64,000 nt of DNA from Verrucomicrobiota bacterium. GTDB taxonomy: Bacteria; Verrucomicrobiota; Verrucomicrobiia; Chthoniobacterales; UBA6821. How positions within the stretch are numbered: the first letter of the stretch is position 1; each line of letters begins with the position of its first letter. The stretch spans positions 1 to 64,000 of the forward strand of contig JAIOPL010000010.1 in NCBI GenBank assembly GCA_021413925.1. The letters run 5' to 3'. This document shows, piece after piece, positions 1 through 9,474 of this stretch. A program made the translations under genes and the position numbers. The notes beneath the pieces were generated by a model, which ran no database searches, was not told where the DNA came from, and worked only from the letters and a program-made list of their open reading frames with translations.

Positions 1-124
1 TCCAAGTCATAAAAAGCTCCGCCAGGGGCTTCCGTAACCCAAAAAACTGGCGAATCGCCATCCTCTTCCATATGGGTAAATTACATCTCTCCCCTTATCA
101 TCCTCACCTCTCTTCCCAAGCCGT

Positions 125-1077
125 TTGACGAAGAGGCAGAAGTATTCCCTAGCCAAATTACTGAAGCAATATCCGGGAGATCTCTTGAGGCAGATCAAGG
201 AATTGAAGATCGAGACCGGTGTCTCGGCCTGGGCTGATCCGAGAACTTCACTTTTGATGACGATTTCCGGCATCCCCCGTAGGATCGGCTTTGATCATCA
301 GGCGCAGAATTACTTCGGTTCCGAACGACCTTGGCGTGCGGCAGGACTCAAGAAAGCTCAGATGCTGCAAGGTATCATGCGAGTTCTAGGCAAACCACTG
401 CTTACGGAATGCCTCAAGCGGAATAATTATCTTCAGCATCATGTGGAAGATTGCGCCCAGTTTTACAGGCATCTCGGGGTGGAATGGAAACCCGAATATC
501 CTTGGCTCACACAACCTGCAGCCCTGTTGCCTGAGGAAATACAAAGTTTCGTTCAGGAACATCATGAAGCAGGACGACCGGTGGGAATCGTACATGGTGA
601 TGAGCGGACGGAGGCAAAAAGATGGCCTGCTGAGAGATTCCAGGAGTTGGTGGAGCGATATCTCATTCCAAACAATCTCCCCGTCATTCTGCTTGAACTT
701 AAAAGAATTTCATCCCCCGGAGATTCATCATCCGCTAGTGTTTACTTTCAGACCCGAATCTCTGGCTGCCTATGTGGCCCTTTCCGAACTTTGCGACTAC
801 GCTATCTACAATGACACCGGTTCAGCTCATGTCAGTAGTGCCACGGGAAAAATCAGTAGTGACGATCTTTAGCAATAGCCGGCCGGAATGGTTCTCTCCC
901 TATGGGAATGAGCAATTTATTGTGCCCGGGGCAGAATGCCCGCATAAGCCATGTCTCGAGCATTGCATGATGCAAAGTTTCATCTGCCGAGATGGGGTGA
1001 CGGTTAAGTCAGTTGTGGAGAAGCTTAGAAGTTGTCTGCGCGAACTAAATATACAAAAAACAGGATGCGATGAGTGA
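125..1077 (+). pseudogene. Broken GT9 heptosyltransferase-like gene
   Basis: The region carries a glycosyltransferase family 9 (lipopolysaccharide heptosyltransferase-like) sequence spread over three frames. The first part, to about 700, has the mid-domain motif IPRRIGF. The second part, about 700-850, carries the nucleotide-sugar-binding end YNDTGSAHVSSATGK. The third, about 850-1077, has the C-terminal tail with ECPHKPCLEHC. Two +1-type frame changes are therefore needed, one near 690-715 (AAAA run) and one near 848-852 (AAAAA run). The N-terminal GDxxL part is also not in frame upstream, so the gene is broken at its 5' side or runs off the window. Both breaks sit at short A runs, so assembly error cannot be excluded, but several breaks in one gene favour real decay. 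The last codons overlap the start of the intact GT9 gene at 1070, as in an operon. Confidence 0.7.
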
Positions 1078-2089
1078 TGTTCTGATTGTCCGCCTAGATC
1101 ACTTGGGTGATTTGGTTCTGACTACGCCCTTATTTCGCGCCCTTAGCAAGGCGGGGCACCGTGTCACTGTCGTTGCCCGTCAATCCTCACTACCTGTCTT
1201 GGAGGGGAACCCTTATATATACAATCTGTTGGCCTCGGAGGATTTAGCGCCCGATTTTCCAAGGGGCTTACTGGCTCTGGGCGGGGCGATTCGCAGGCTC
1301 CAACCTGAAGTCGTGATGCTGCCTCACGCGAAGCCGCGAAGGTTGCTCTTTGCTGTGCGGTCTAGTTTTTTCGGGAGAATGATTGTGATGTGGGGTGGCA
1401 TTCCATCGAGGCTTCTTCTCTGTAACTCCTTGCGTTCAGGATTGCCTGAACGTGTAAGGCACTATTCTGACATTATGCTCGATATGGCAAGGGCATTGAA
1501 TGTTCCTCCGGATGGAGTGAATCCAGAAATCTTTCTTTCCGATATTGAAAAGAAGAACGCAAGGAATCTGCTCCGCGAGAGGTTCGGTGATCGGAAGGTG
1601 TTGGTAATTCATCCCGGATGCGCGGGGAATACCTGCAATCTTCCGATTGATTCCTACACTGCTCTGGCGAGGAGGTTGCTTAGTTCAACAGATGTTGGGA
1701 TTGTTTTTTCTGGCATTTCACCAGAGAGGGAGGTGTTTGTTGGCAAGCTTTCTGAGTTTGAGGGTAATGAACGCGTCTGGAATACGATGGGTGAGTTTTC
1801 ATTGCGAAAATATTGCGGCATTATCGAAGCATCTGATCTTGTTGTCACACCTAGCACGGGACCACTTCATCTGGCTAGTGCCTTAGGGAGAAGTACGCTA
1901 TCCCCCTTTTGCTGCAGAGCAGGTCTAAGCAAGGAAGTATGGGGAAACCTGAGCGCTAAAAGTATTGTGCTTGAGCCTCCAAGTCGTGTTTGTGCAGGAC
2001 GAAACAAAGGAAAATACTGTGATTTTCAAGGATGTATCAATGTCGAAAAGCTTCTTCAGTCTTGTATCGATCTTCTTGCTATCGCTTGA
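1070..2089 (+). CDS. GT9 family glycosyltransferase (heptosyltransferase-like)
   Basis: This 339-residue protein is intact. The N-terminal Rossmann half starts with VLIVRLDHLGDLVLTTP (residues 4-20), the acceptor-side GDxxLTTP signature of GT9. HPG at 181-183 opens the C-terminal half, and STGPLHLASALG (262-273) is the donor-nucleotide site. Family members transfer heptose or similar sugars from ADP-sugar onto LPS core at the inner face of the cytoplasmic membrane. The exact sugar cannot be read from sequence. The ATG overlaps the end of the broken GT9 upstream, so the two were probably one transcription unit. It converges on another GT9 gene 23 bp away. The C-terminal part is Cys-rich, as in the broken neighbour, suggesting the two are related copies. 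Confidence 0.85.
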   Translation: MSDVLIVRLDHLGDLVLTTPLFRALSKAGHRVTVVARQSSLPVLEGNPYIYNLLASEDLAPDFPRGLLALGGAIRRLQPEVVMLPHAKPRRLLFAVRSSFFGRMIVMWGGIPSRLLLCNSLRSGLPERVRHYSDIMLDMARALNVPPDGVNPEIFLSDIEKKNARNLLRERFGDRKVLVIHPGCAGNTCNLPIDSYTALARRLLSSTDVGIVFSGISPEREVFVGKLSEFEGNERVWNTMGEFSLRKYCGIIEASDLVVTPSTGPLHLASALGRSTLSPFCCRAGLSKEVWGNLSAKSIVLEPPSRVCAGRNKGKYCDFQGCINVEKLLQSCIDLLAIA

Positions 2090-2112
2090 TTCTGATGGCG
2101 ACAGCAGTTTCT

Positions 2113-3255
2113 TTAAGTAATTAGGGAGAGCAAAAGGTCTGCAACTTTCTTTGTTGTGGCTTGATCGAGATGGGAGTTTTGTTCTTTAGGAGGAAGAAAT
2201 TCCATATCAGGGCCTAGGTCGTATTCCGAGTCGGGGCAATAGACCCCGGCTTCCATTCTGGAGAACCACGGATTGCGCACAAAGACAACAGGCACCCCCG
2301 CCGCATTGGCAAGATGGCGGGGGCCGGAGTCCGTGCTCAGGACGACATGGCATTTGGTGAGAAAGGCGATCAAGGCCCGAAGCTCCAGACGGCCCGCATT
2401 GATGCTGACCGGTAAACTGAGCGAGGATTGCAGTAATTTTAACTTCTCTGCGTCCTGAGCAGCGCCGCAGAGCACGATCTGAGCAGTGCTCGAACTGTGG
2501 AGTAGCTCCAGGGTCTCACGGAACTTCTCGAGCGGCCAGACACCAGTCGGTTGGCGCGTCGTGACAAAACAGGCCAATACCGGGCGATCATCTGCCAACT
2601 TGAGTTCGGACCAGAGGGCTTCTGCTTTCCTGTGATCCTGCTCAGTCAGAGTGACTTTCGGACGCAAATCCCAGTTGGTTTCTTGCTCAGTGAGTTGAGC
2701 CACGAGATCTCGGAAATAGGCAGGAAACGGTTGAGGGTAGTTGATCCTGATTGGATGGGTTACCAATCCGGACCATCCCTTGTGGACGTATCCGACTCGG
2801 TTTGGAATGCCCAGAAGCGTTGCCGTCAGCAGTGGGCGGCTGTAGGAGCCGCTGTCGTAGCAGATCGCGACATCATACTGCTCCTGCTTCAATTTCATGA
2901 AGTCCTCCGATCCATAGTACGGGATCTCCATCCGGTGGATTTTCCGGAATGCATGATTGGCCTCTAGTACCTGCGCGGCCGGTTCCGGTGCCAAAATATC
3001 CCAAGTACAGTCCGGGAAACCCTTCGCCAATTGCATCAGGGAGGATGTGCGGTATAAGATATCTCCGATATGATTCGCGCCGATCAGAAGCCCTTTGCGC
3101 CATCTCTCCGGAGAGGTGGAGGAGCCCGACCACCATCTGGAGCCCATTCGCAGCATTGGGGCAAGCGCCTCGGTTGCATGGGCGCAAAGCAGTTGCCTGT
3201 GGCTTCGGAAACACTCAGGAATCATCTCTATGGGAGATCCTGCTCGTGCTTTCAT
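2113..3255 (-). CDS. GT9 family glycosyltransferase (heptosyltransferase-like)
   Basis: This 380-residue protein has an N-terminal extension of about 55 residues before the family core. GLLIGANHIGDILYRTSSL (residues 55-73) is the GD-containing first strand and loop. STDSGPRHLANAAG (from 307) is the donor-binding motif, here with Asp-Ser-Gly-Pro as in most heptosyltransferases. GT9 enzymes add heptose-like sugars to the LPS core or related glycans. It is divergent from the polymerase gene at 3312 (56 bp between starts, which should hold both promoters) and convergent with the preceding GT9 gene. The sequence is far from the 339-residue neighbour, so it is not a recent duplicate. The long N-terminus could mean the true start lies inside the listed one. 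Confidence 0.85.
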   Translation of the reverse strand: MKARAGSPIEMIPECFRSHRQLLCAHATEALAPMLRMGSRWWSGSSTSPERWRKGLLIGANHIGDILYRTSSLMQLAKGFPDCTWDILAPEPAAQVLEANHAFRKIHRMEIPYYGSEDFMKLKQEQYDVAICYDSGSYSRPLLTATLLGIPNRVGYVHKGWSGLVTHPIRINYPQPFPAYFRDLVAQLTEQETNWDLRPKVTLTEQDHRKAEALWSELKLADDRPVLACFVTTRQPTGVWPLEKFRETLELLHSSSTAQIVLCGAAQDAEKLKLLQSSLSLPVSINAGRLELRALIAFLTKCHVVLSTDSGPRHLANAAGVPVVFVRNPWFSRMEAGVYCPDSEYDLGPDMEFLPPKEQNSHLDQATTKKVADLLLSLIT

Positions 3256-3311
3256 TTCCCTGCAAGGAGCGAGAATGGCTTAGGTTATTTAACCGCCTAT
3301 CGTGATTAATC

Positions 3312-4862
3312 ATGGGTAAGCAATCATTCAATCCGGCTAGCGGGCAATTCATGATCTGGGGAGTGATTGCACTGGGATTGTACGCCGCACTCCAGGCGGG
3401 AAATATCATTGCCGATGACGGTTACGGAACGATTCTAATCTATCTCGGAGCCCTGATCGGGGTGATCGCCGTCCTGACCATCAGGCAGTATTGGTGGATT
3501 CCCCTTTTTCTGATCACCGCGGTGAGTTTTTCTACCTCGGTCGGATTCAAGCTTCAGGGAACCGATATCGCGGCCATGCTCGCTCTAGCCGCTCTCCTGG
3601 CGATGGTCTGCATGGGGCAACTCAAGTCAAAGCATGCCGAGTCGAACTTAGGTTTCTTTTTTTACTTATTGCTGCTCTATGTGGGAATGCATGCCGTGCT
3701 CTTCGGCTTGCAGAACTATTACAGCGGAGACACGCAGTTCAAAAACATCGTGAAGGCCTACTACGGGGCGTTTATGCCCCTAGTGATTATTTGGTTGATG
3801 GACCGATACGCCCATGAAAAGGGAATAAAGGGAGTGATCCTGACTGGAACGATCCTGAGCGTGATTTTTGGCATCATCGCTCTTGTCATGCACCTTGCCG
3901 GGTATTCCCTGCCGATTATTGGCGGGGGAACACTTGATTTCAGCTGGGCAAGCGCGGGGAACGCAATCGGCTATCTCCGATGGGTGATCCTGCCATTCCT
4001 GATGCTCGCGATCTGCATGGTATCCTGCAGGTCTCTTTCTGCCGGAAGTAAAATCTTATATAGGGTATCCATAGGAATTCTGATTCCACTCAATGTTTTC
4101 GGTGGTGGACGTGTGGCTTTAATCAGCCTTCTGCTTTTTATTGTTATCTGGTTTGGCATCCGGAAGAAGTGGCAGCAGGTTATCATCACCGGATGGATCA
4201 CCATGCTGGCAGTAATGGCACTAGTCCTGATGGGCCACACCATTGATGCAAGAACTCTCCAGAATATGCCGGAGAGTTTCAAGAATGTGCAACGCGCCGT
4301 CTCGATCTTCCTGCCGGCGGATCAGCAGAATGATGACCAGACAATGACCGAGGGGAGCAATGTGTGGCACGAGGATCTGGTGAAGGGATCCTGGGACTAT
4401 GCCATGAAGAATGCCTCCACAATGATTTTCGGCAACGGCTACAAGGGATGGGATGATTCGATCAACATCAACATGTTCACCTACGGGGCGGCCTATGACT
4501 CGGCGGTCCAGATGGCTATTCGAATGGGGATGTCGGAAACAATGTTTTTCAGTGCATTGGCGATTTTCGGATGGCTGGGTGTGGTGCTCTACTATGCCTT
4601 CATGATCGAACTGCTTCGCAGAAGCCGGCGGGTCATTCATCTCTGCTCCCAAGGCACGATGGCGAGGAGTCTCTGCGAGTTTTCGTTCTGCAGTATCCTG
4701 GTGACCATCATTGTCTCCCCGATCGGAGGGGCGATTCCCTCGTACGGCCTGATCTACTGGATGCTAGGATTCACTGCTGCCGAGCCGTACCTGGTGAGGC
4801 GTGCGAGCGGGGCTGTGGCAAAAGGCGCTGTGTATCTAGGATCAAAGCGGGCCATCGCTTAA
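3312..4862 (+). CDS. O-antigen polymerase/ligase-like membrane protein
   Basis: This 516-residue polytopic membrane protein has about ten to twelve hydrophobic segments and one large hydrophilic loop near residues 315-385. Such a loop is the usual layout of Wzy polymerases and WaaL/RfaL ligases of the O-antigen ligase superfamily. A short GGGRVALISLLLF stretch in the middle resembles the Arg-containing part of the Wzy_C region (GSRGALL-like). These proteins polymerise or attach undecaprenyl-linked oligosaccharide repeats on the periplasmic face. Polymerase and ligase cannot be separated by sequence alone. Neighbouring GT9, FkbM and GT4 genes support a role in surface polysaccharide assembly. 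The start is an ATG directly after a TAATC spacer; no clear Shine-Dalgarno is visible. Confidence 0.7.
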   Translation: MGKQSFNPASGQFMIWGVIALGLYAALQAGNIIADDGYGTILIYLGALIGVIAVLTIRQYWWIPLFLITAVSFSTSVGFKLQGTDIAAMLALAALLAMVCMGQLKSKHAESNLGFFFYLLLLYVGMHAVLFGLQNYYSGDTQFKNIVKAYYGAFMPLVIIWLMDRYAHEKGIKGVILTGTILSVIFGIIALVMHLAGYSLPIIGGGTLDFSWASAGNAIGYLRWVILPFLMLAICMVSCRSLSAGSKILYRVSIGILIPLNVFGGGRVALISLLLFIVIWFGIRKKWQQVIITGWITMLAVMALVLMGHTIDARTLQNMPESFKNVQRAVSIFLPADQQNDDQTMTEGSNVWHEDLVKGSWDYAMKNASTMIFGNGYKGWDDSININMFTYGAAYDSAVQMAIRMGMSETMFFSALAIFGWLGVVLYYAFMIELLRRSRRVIHLCSQGTMARSLCEFSFCSILVTIIVSPIGGAIPSYGLIYWMLGFTAAEPYLVRRASGAVAKGAVYLGSKRAIA

Positions 4863-4989
4863 TTGAAGGGGTGCTGCTCATTACGGTGGCCATAAATTTC
4901 TTCCAATCCTTTAATATAATTTTCTACACTACGACTCTGTTGCGGCCATCCTAACTTAACGCTCTTAAAGCACCAAAAACCTATTATGT

Positions 4990-5781
4990 ATGATCGAGTT
5001 AGCCTGGCTTAACAAACTGCACTGGCGGTTCAAGTATGCTTGGAACCTTGGTCTTGGTTCCACAACGGTCTGTTTTCTACAAAAAATCCGTCAGTCCATC
5101 GGTCGTCAAACTCGTCCCTACAAGCTACTTTGTAAATACATTAAGCATCCACTTCTCTGCCGTCCAGGGACAAGCGACAGGAAGGTGTTTTTACAGATTT
5201 TTGCTGACCGCGACTATCAATGTCTCGACGAAGTTCAAAGCGCTCAACTTGTGATCGATTGCGGCGCGAACGTCGGATATTCATCGGTTTATTTCCTCAA
5301 TCGATTCCCCAGTGCAAAGGTTATCGCGATTGAGCCCGATCCCAATAATTTCGCCCTTCTAAAGGCCAATGTCGCGCCTTATGGCGACCGCTGCGAAACT
5401 CTACAGACCGCAGTGTGGTCGAGCGAGACTGACCTTGTGATCTCCGAGGTGCCATTTCGCGATGGGCGAGAATGGTCAAAAACGGTGCGTCCGATAAGAA
5501 CTGGCGAGACCGGCTCCATGAGGGCAATCAGCATCGGCTCGGTTTTGAAAGAAAGCGGCCTCCAGCGAATCTCAATCCTCAAGTGCGATATCGAGGGAGC
5601 TGAAATCCAGGTTTTCTCTTCCGGTTTTGAGTCATGGCTAGGCAAGGTGGACAATCTTGTGATCGAGTTGCATGGTGATGAGGCGCGGGCTATCTTTCTA
5701 AGAGCAATCTCCCATGAAGGATTTCAAACTTCAGAGTCGGGCGAGCTTTTTGTATGCCGTCGCGCTACCTCCATCCCTTAG
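4990..5781 (+). CDS. FkbM family SAM-dependent methyltransferase
   Basis: This 263-residue protein has the FkbM fold. VIDCGANVGYSSVYF (residues 88-102) is the SAM-binding glycine loop, EPDP (115-118) binds the ribose, and KCDIEGAE (198-205) is the conserved FkbM motif after strand 4. Family members O-methylate hydroxyls of sugars or polyketides. In a polysaccharide cluster the expected substrate is a glycan, perhaps a terminal cap. It lies 127 bp after the polymerase gene on the same strand. The flanks (4863-4989 and 5782-6063) are clearly AT-richer than the rest of the window, which fits a horizontally acquired polysaccharide cassette. The substrate is inference. Confidence 0.85.
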   Translation: MIELAWLNKLHWRFKYAWNLGLGSTTVCFLQKIRQSIGRQTRPYKLLCKYIKHPLLCRPGTSDRKVFLQIFADRDYQCLDEVQSAQLVIDCGANVGYSSVYFLNRFPSAKVIAIEPDPNNFALLKANVAPYGDRCETLQTAVWSSETDLVISEVPFRDGREWSKTVRPIRTGETGSMRAISIGSVLKESGLQRISILKCDIEGAEIQVFSSGFESWLGKVDNLVIELHGDEARAIFLRAISHEGFQTSESGELFVCRRATSIP

Positions 5782-6063
5782 AGGAGTGGTTAGCGCCCAC
5801 CACACAAAATAGGTGCAATAAAGAATCGTGCCGTAAATTCAGTATTACGAAGCAGATTCCGGTATTCTATCAAAATCCTTTTTTAAAATATGATCAGATT
5901 TTTCAGTCAATCCACTAATTCAACGATAATTTCTTGCCCCGCATGGTCTTTAGGGTTGATTAAACTTGGAGACCAGCACTCTAAATTAATCAAATCAGCG
6001 CGCTCACGACACTCTATTCATCTGAAAAAAGATCGTCCATTCGTTCCCATTCAGCGAAATCTC
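5782..6063. other. AT-rich spacer between convergent genes
   Basis: The spacer is 282 bp and lies between the FkbM gene and the 3' end of a minus-strand glycosyltransferase. It is AT-rich compared with its surroundings. A 90-codon frame starting at 5890 runs into the glycosyltransferase in antisense and has no recognisable features, so I do not call it. I see no convincing terminator hairpin here. Confidence 0.4.
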
Positions 6064-7173
6064 TTACGAGATTTTACTCATGAGATTGACGAACATCTCC
6101 TCGTAGCTGGTGGTGATGACCTCCCAGTCATAGAGACTCGCCACCCGTTCGCGGGCAGCTAGCCCCAGCCGTCGGCGTTCCGCCGGATTGTCAAGAAGCC
6201 CTGAGATTGTTTCGCGAAGGCTCTCTATTTCGCGATCCTTTTCGAATACAGCCACCGCCTCGCCTCCCACTTCGAGGTTTGCGGCCGAGTTGCGTATGAC
6301 GATGCAGTTTCCGAATCCCATCTGATCCAATAGGACGGGTCTTGTTCCGTCGATGCCGCTGGGTAGACAGAAGAGTGACGCCGATCTGCTGATGGCGGCA
6401 TAGTCGTCGGCAAATACGTACCCGGCAAAGACGACCCTTCCGTCGGCTGCCTCGCGAAGGGATTGCTTGTACGCCTCGGAGTAGGGTGCATCGCCCACGA
6501 TAACGAGTTTCTTGTCCGTTTTGATTTGCTTGAATGCCTCGATGAGGAGTTCGGCCCGGTTCTCCGGCACAAGTCGGCTGACGAAAAGAACGTATCCGTC
6601 CGGCTCTAGGCCTAGCCGCTTGAGGATGTCGCTCGGGGGAGTTTCAGTGGGAATATTAGCCCCGTAGGGGACATAGACCGTCTCGCATCCGTAGAGTTCG
6701 CGGTATCGCTTCTGGATGACTTTGGCATCGGCAACGACGATGTCTGCAAAACGAGCTGCCCAGGACTCGCTCCAGAGAAGCCATCGGGAAGCAAATCCGC
6801 TCCATTTCTTGCGGGCCCAGTCTTCCCCGTCGACATTGATGATCGTGGGAATGCCAAGCCAGCGGCAAGGGAGGCAGAAGATGGCATTGCCAACGCCGCA
6901 GAAGTAGGCGATATCCGGGCGCTGGAAGGGTAGCAAGAGCACGGACAGAAAAGTGTGGACGATGGTGTCGAGGGACTTCTTGTTGATGGTGGGAAGCCTG
7001 ATGATGCGAACCCCCTTGTAAGTGCGGTCCTTGAAGGGCACGAACGGGTAGCGGTTGAAGACCACGACCTCGTGACCGCGCTTCACAAGCCTTATGGAAA
7101 GCTGCTCGTAGAAGGTTTCAAACCCGCTGTAACGGGCCGGTATGCCACGGGATCCGAGGAATGCGATTTTCAT
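6064..7173 (-). CDS. GT4 glycosyltransferase with DUF1972-like N-terminus
   Basis: The protein has 369 residues from the chosen ATG at 7173. An upstream in-frame start would add 47 residues of low-complexity sequence overlapping the previous gene. The N-terminus MKIAFLGSRGIPARYSGFET is the signature of the DUF1972 GT4 group (WchF/rhamnosyltransferase-like). VLFVSRLVPENRAELLIEAF is the GT4 donor-domain opening, and FCLPSGIDGTRPVLLDQMGF replaces the usual EGFGLPxLEAM motif. The enzyme is expected to be a retaining cytoplasmic or membrane-peripheral sugar transferase for a surface polysaccharide. It follows the next GT4 gene with a 19-bp gap on the minus strand, so they are likely co-transcribed. 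The sugar specificity is unknown. Confidence 0.85.
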   Translation of the reverse strand: MKIAFLGSRGIPARYSGFETFYEQLSIRLVKRGHEVVVFNRYPFVPFKDRTYKGVRIIRLPTINKKSLDTIVHTFLSVLLLPFQRPDIAYFCGVGNAIFCLPCRWLGIPTIINVDGEDWARKKWSGFASRWLLWSESWAARFADIVVADAKVIQKRYRELYGCETVYVPYGANIPTETPPSDILKRLGLEPDGYVLFVSRLVPENRAELLIEAFKQIKTDKKLVIVGDAPYSEAYKQSLREAADGRVVFAGYVFADDYAAISRSASLFCLPSGIDGTRPVLLDQMGFGNCIVIRNSAANLEVGGEAVAVFEKDREIESLRETISGLLDNPAERRRLGLAARERVASLYDWEVITTSYEEMFVNLMSKIS

Positions 7174-7192
7174 GTGGGTCGAGGGGTGGCTT

Positions 7193-8341
7193 TTAAGTCG
7201 TAATTCGTGCAATGCGTTCCCATGCCCGGACCGTTGGTGCGGCAAGTCGCTCCAAGGTGTAGGAAGCCGCGTGGAGAATCCCTTCGGCCGAGAGTGAACT
7301 GCGTTTCGTCTCATCTTTCCTCAACATGAGGATGGTCTCTCCGAGGGCCGCTTGATCGGTTACATCGGTGTAGCAAGCCGCTGTCCCACAGACTTCCGCA
7401 AGCGCCGAATGTCGGCCGAGGATCACAGGCGTGCCACAGGCCATCGCCTCAATGGGGGGGAGCCCGAAGCCTTCAAATAGGGAGGGATAGACAAAAAGCA
7501 ACGCTCCCGAGTAGAGGGCGGGAAGATCCTCCTCCGGTAAATATCCGGTGAAAACAATCCGATCGCCCGATGCATCACCGATGCCGGCCTCACTGAGGAT
7601 CTCATCAAAGAGCCAAGCCTTCTTTCCGGTGATGACGAGTGAAGTCTCCTTCATTTCGGGTCGGTCCATGATTCGTCTCCAGGCGCGGATCAACGAGATG
7701 ATGTTTTTGCGCGGCTGGAGATTCCCAAGCGCAAGGATGTAGCGTTCGGGAATGCCCAATCTGGAACGGAGGCCCCTTATTTTTTCCGTTTCAGCGCGCT
7801 TGTAGTGCGGGGGAAGGGCGTTGGGAGTGACGATGACTTTTTCCGAAGGGATCCCCAGTCGCCGGATAATATCCTCTCTGCAAAATTCGCTGATGGTCAT
7901 CACGATATGCGAGGTTTTTGCGGATCGGGGGATCGTCGCCCGGAATCGTGCAACCTCGCCTCGGGTGAACCACTCAGGGTTATGTTCATAGGAGAGATCG
8001 TGGATCAGCAGGGAGACCGGACATCCCGAGAGCAGGGGGGAGACATACTGAAGATGAATGAGATCCAGGCCGTCACGAAACGATGCCAGAGGGAGGTCTA
8101 ATCCGAGGCGTTTCAGCGGATTTGGAGAGACTTGATGGCGCTCGGCGCCTTGCAGGAGATCGCCGGCGATACGATTGGCGGTCGAGTGGCTGACGTACAG
8201 GACGTAGTCATGCTCTGGATGGGCATTTAAGCCCTGGAGGAGACATCGCAGGTAAGTTTCGTTTCCTCCGAGGTTTGATCCTAGGGCATGGGCGTCAATC
8301 CCGATCCTGAGCCGTTTTTTGGAGATGGAAGATGTCGCCAT
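7193..8341 (-). CDS. GT4 family glycosyltransferase
   Basis: The protein has 382 residues from the ATG at 8341. A TTG 27 bases upstream is also open but less likely. LRIGIDAHALGSNLGGNETY is the N-terminal glycine-rich acceptor loop. YILALGNLQPRKNIISLIRA starts the donor domain, and LFEGFGLPPIEAMACGTPVI carries the E(x7)E pair typical of GT4 retaining transferases (mannosyl- or glucosyl-transferase type). It is the first gene of a two-gene minus-strand unit and is divergent from a gene at 8470. The intervening 128 bp should contain both promoters. A GGTGGA sits about 14 bases before the ATG, too far to be a good ribosome site. Confidence 0.88.
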   Translation of the reverse strand: MATSSISKKRLRIGIDAHALGSNLGGNETYLRCLLQGLNAHPEHDYVLYVSHSTANRIAGDLLQGAERHQVSPNPLKRLGLDLPLASFRDGLDLIHLQYVSPLLSGCPVSLLIHDLSYEHNPEWFTRGEVARFRATIPRSAKTSHIVMTISEFCREDIIRRLGIPSEKVIVTPNALPPHYKRAETEKIRGLRSRLGIPERYILALGNLQPRKNIISLIRAWRRIMDRPEMKETSLVITGKKAWLFDEILSEAGIGDASGDRIVFTGYLPEEDLPALYSGALLFVYPSLFEGFGLPPIEAMACGTPVILGRHSALAEVCGTAACYTDVTDQAALGETILMLRKDETKRSSLSAEGILHAASYTLERLAAPTVRAWERIARITT

Positions 8342-8469
8342 TTGTTGGATAATATATCCACCGTGCAAATAACCATAACCCGTCTATTTTGTCGCTCTCG
8401 CATTGCTTGGGGACACAGCTCGGGCGTTTCCAATTCGTGATTGCTCTTCTTAAGAGACTGCTTCTTGCC

Positions 8470-9453
8470 ATGGCCCGCCTGATCGGAGCTGAGGTGACCG
8501 ATGAGCGTACCGGTGGAAAGCTTGGCAGGGCACTCTGTCTTGCGGGTCCATGGGGAATCTGGATGATCGGACTTCCCCATGCCGTCCGGATGATGTTTAT
8601 TCCGGAAAAGACAACTCTCTACACGAGGCACCGCATCGGATTCGCCACGCATGAGGAACCAGACTATGCCTCACTGCATGAGGGGGGAGACGTTCGATCC
8701 GATTCACTCCTGTGGGCCATTATCGTACACCAGCAACCCGAACAGATAGAGGCACTCCTGGGCTACTGGGAATCGCTCGGATATTCCCGAGATCGGATGC
8801 TAATCGTCCATGCAGGCAAAAAGGCCGACTTTGAAGCCATGGACATTCCGAACAAGGTCTTCGTGGAGGATGCCGAGATCAGGACGACCCATCACCCTCT
8901 GGAGAGGCAGAGTTACCACGGCGTCTTCCGTGAAGTGACCGCTTGGATGAGCGGAAAGGATTTCGGCGCTGTGGTATTGGTCGAGTATGACCACCTACCG
9001 CTTGTTCCCGACTGGGGTGAGAAACTGTGCGGCTTGATGGAGAGGGAACGAGCTGATGTGCTCTGTCACCATCTTACCCGTGTGGATGACACCAATGCCT
9101 CGCACTACCTCTACCACCTTCAGGATCGTCGCTTCCGCAATCTCTGGAAGAATTTGTCACTCAGGGAGGAAAAAGCCGTGTTTTTCAATGCCATCATGAC
9201 CGGATCGGTGTGGCGTCGGGACGCTTTTGAGGCGGTCGCCGCGCACCAAGAGCCATTTCCTGTCTATCTGGAACTCTACCTGCCATCCCTGGCTCATCAT
9301 CTGGGATATAGGGTGCGAGGACATGGTGATCAGGATCCCTTTATTCAGGTTGTGCCGAGGGAGGATCCCTTTTCGGATCGATGGGTTCAGGAAGGCGCAT
9401 GGTCGCTCCATCAGGTGAAATCCCTTGTGGGATTCTCTGGAAAGAGTCGGTAA
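8470..9453 (+). CDS. Conserved protein, possible GT-A-like glycosyltransferase
   Basis: The product has 327 residues from the ATG at 8470; an in-frame TTG at 8389 would add 27. I do not recognise the family with certainty. The N-terminal 50 residues hold a hydrophobic stretch (LCLAGPWGIWMIGLP). A central alpha/beta section follows with LWAIIVHQQPEQIEALLGYW and a strand ending in VVLVEYDHLPL. The acidic YDH resembles the metal-binding DxD region of GT-A transferases. It sits between GT4 genes and the exosortase locus, which supports a role in glycan synthesis for surface export. There is no signal peptide, so it is probably cytoplasmic or membrane-associated. The function is inferred from context only. 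Confidence 0.6.
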   Translation: MARLIGAEVTDERTGGKLGRALCLAGPWGIWMIGLPHAVRMMFIPEKTTLYTRHRIGFATHEEPDYASLHEGGDVRSDSLLWAIIVHQQPEQIEALLGYWESLGYSRDRMLIVHAGKKADFEAMDIPNKVFVEDAEIRTTHHPLERQSYHGVFREVTAWMSGKDFGAVVLVEYDHLPLVPDWGEKLCGLMERERADVLCHHLTRVDDTNASHYLYHLQDRRFRNLWKNLSLREEKAVFFNAIMTGSVWRRDAFEAVAAHQEPFPVYLELYLPSLAHHLGYRVRGHGDQDPFIQVVPREDPFSDRWVQEGAWSLHQVKSLVGFSGKSR

Positions 9454-9474
9454 ATCCTGCAGACTGATAACAAC

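Noticed and set aside
5890-6162. Plus-strand frame in the AT-rich spacer
   Set aside because: It has no recognisable features and ends antisense inside a glycosyltransferase.
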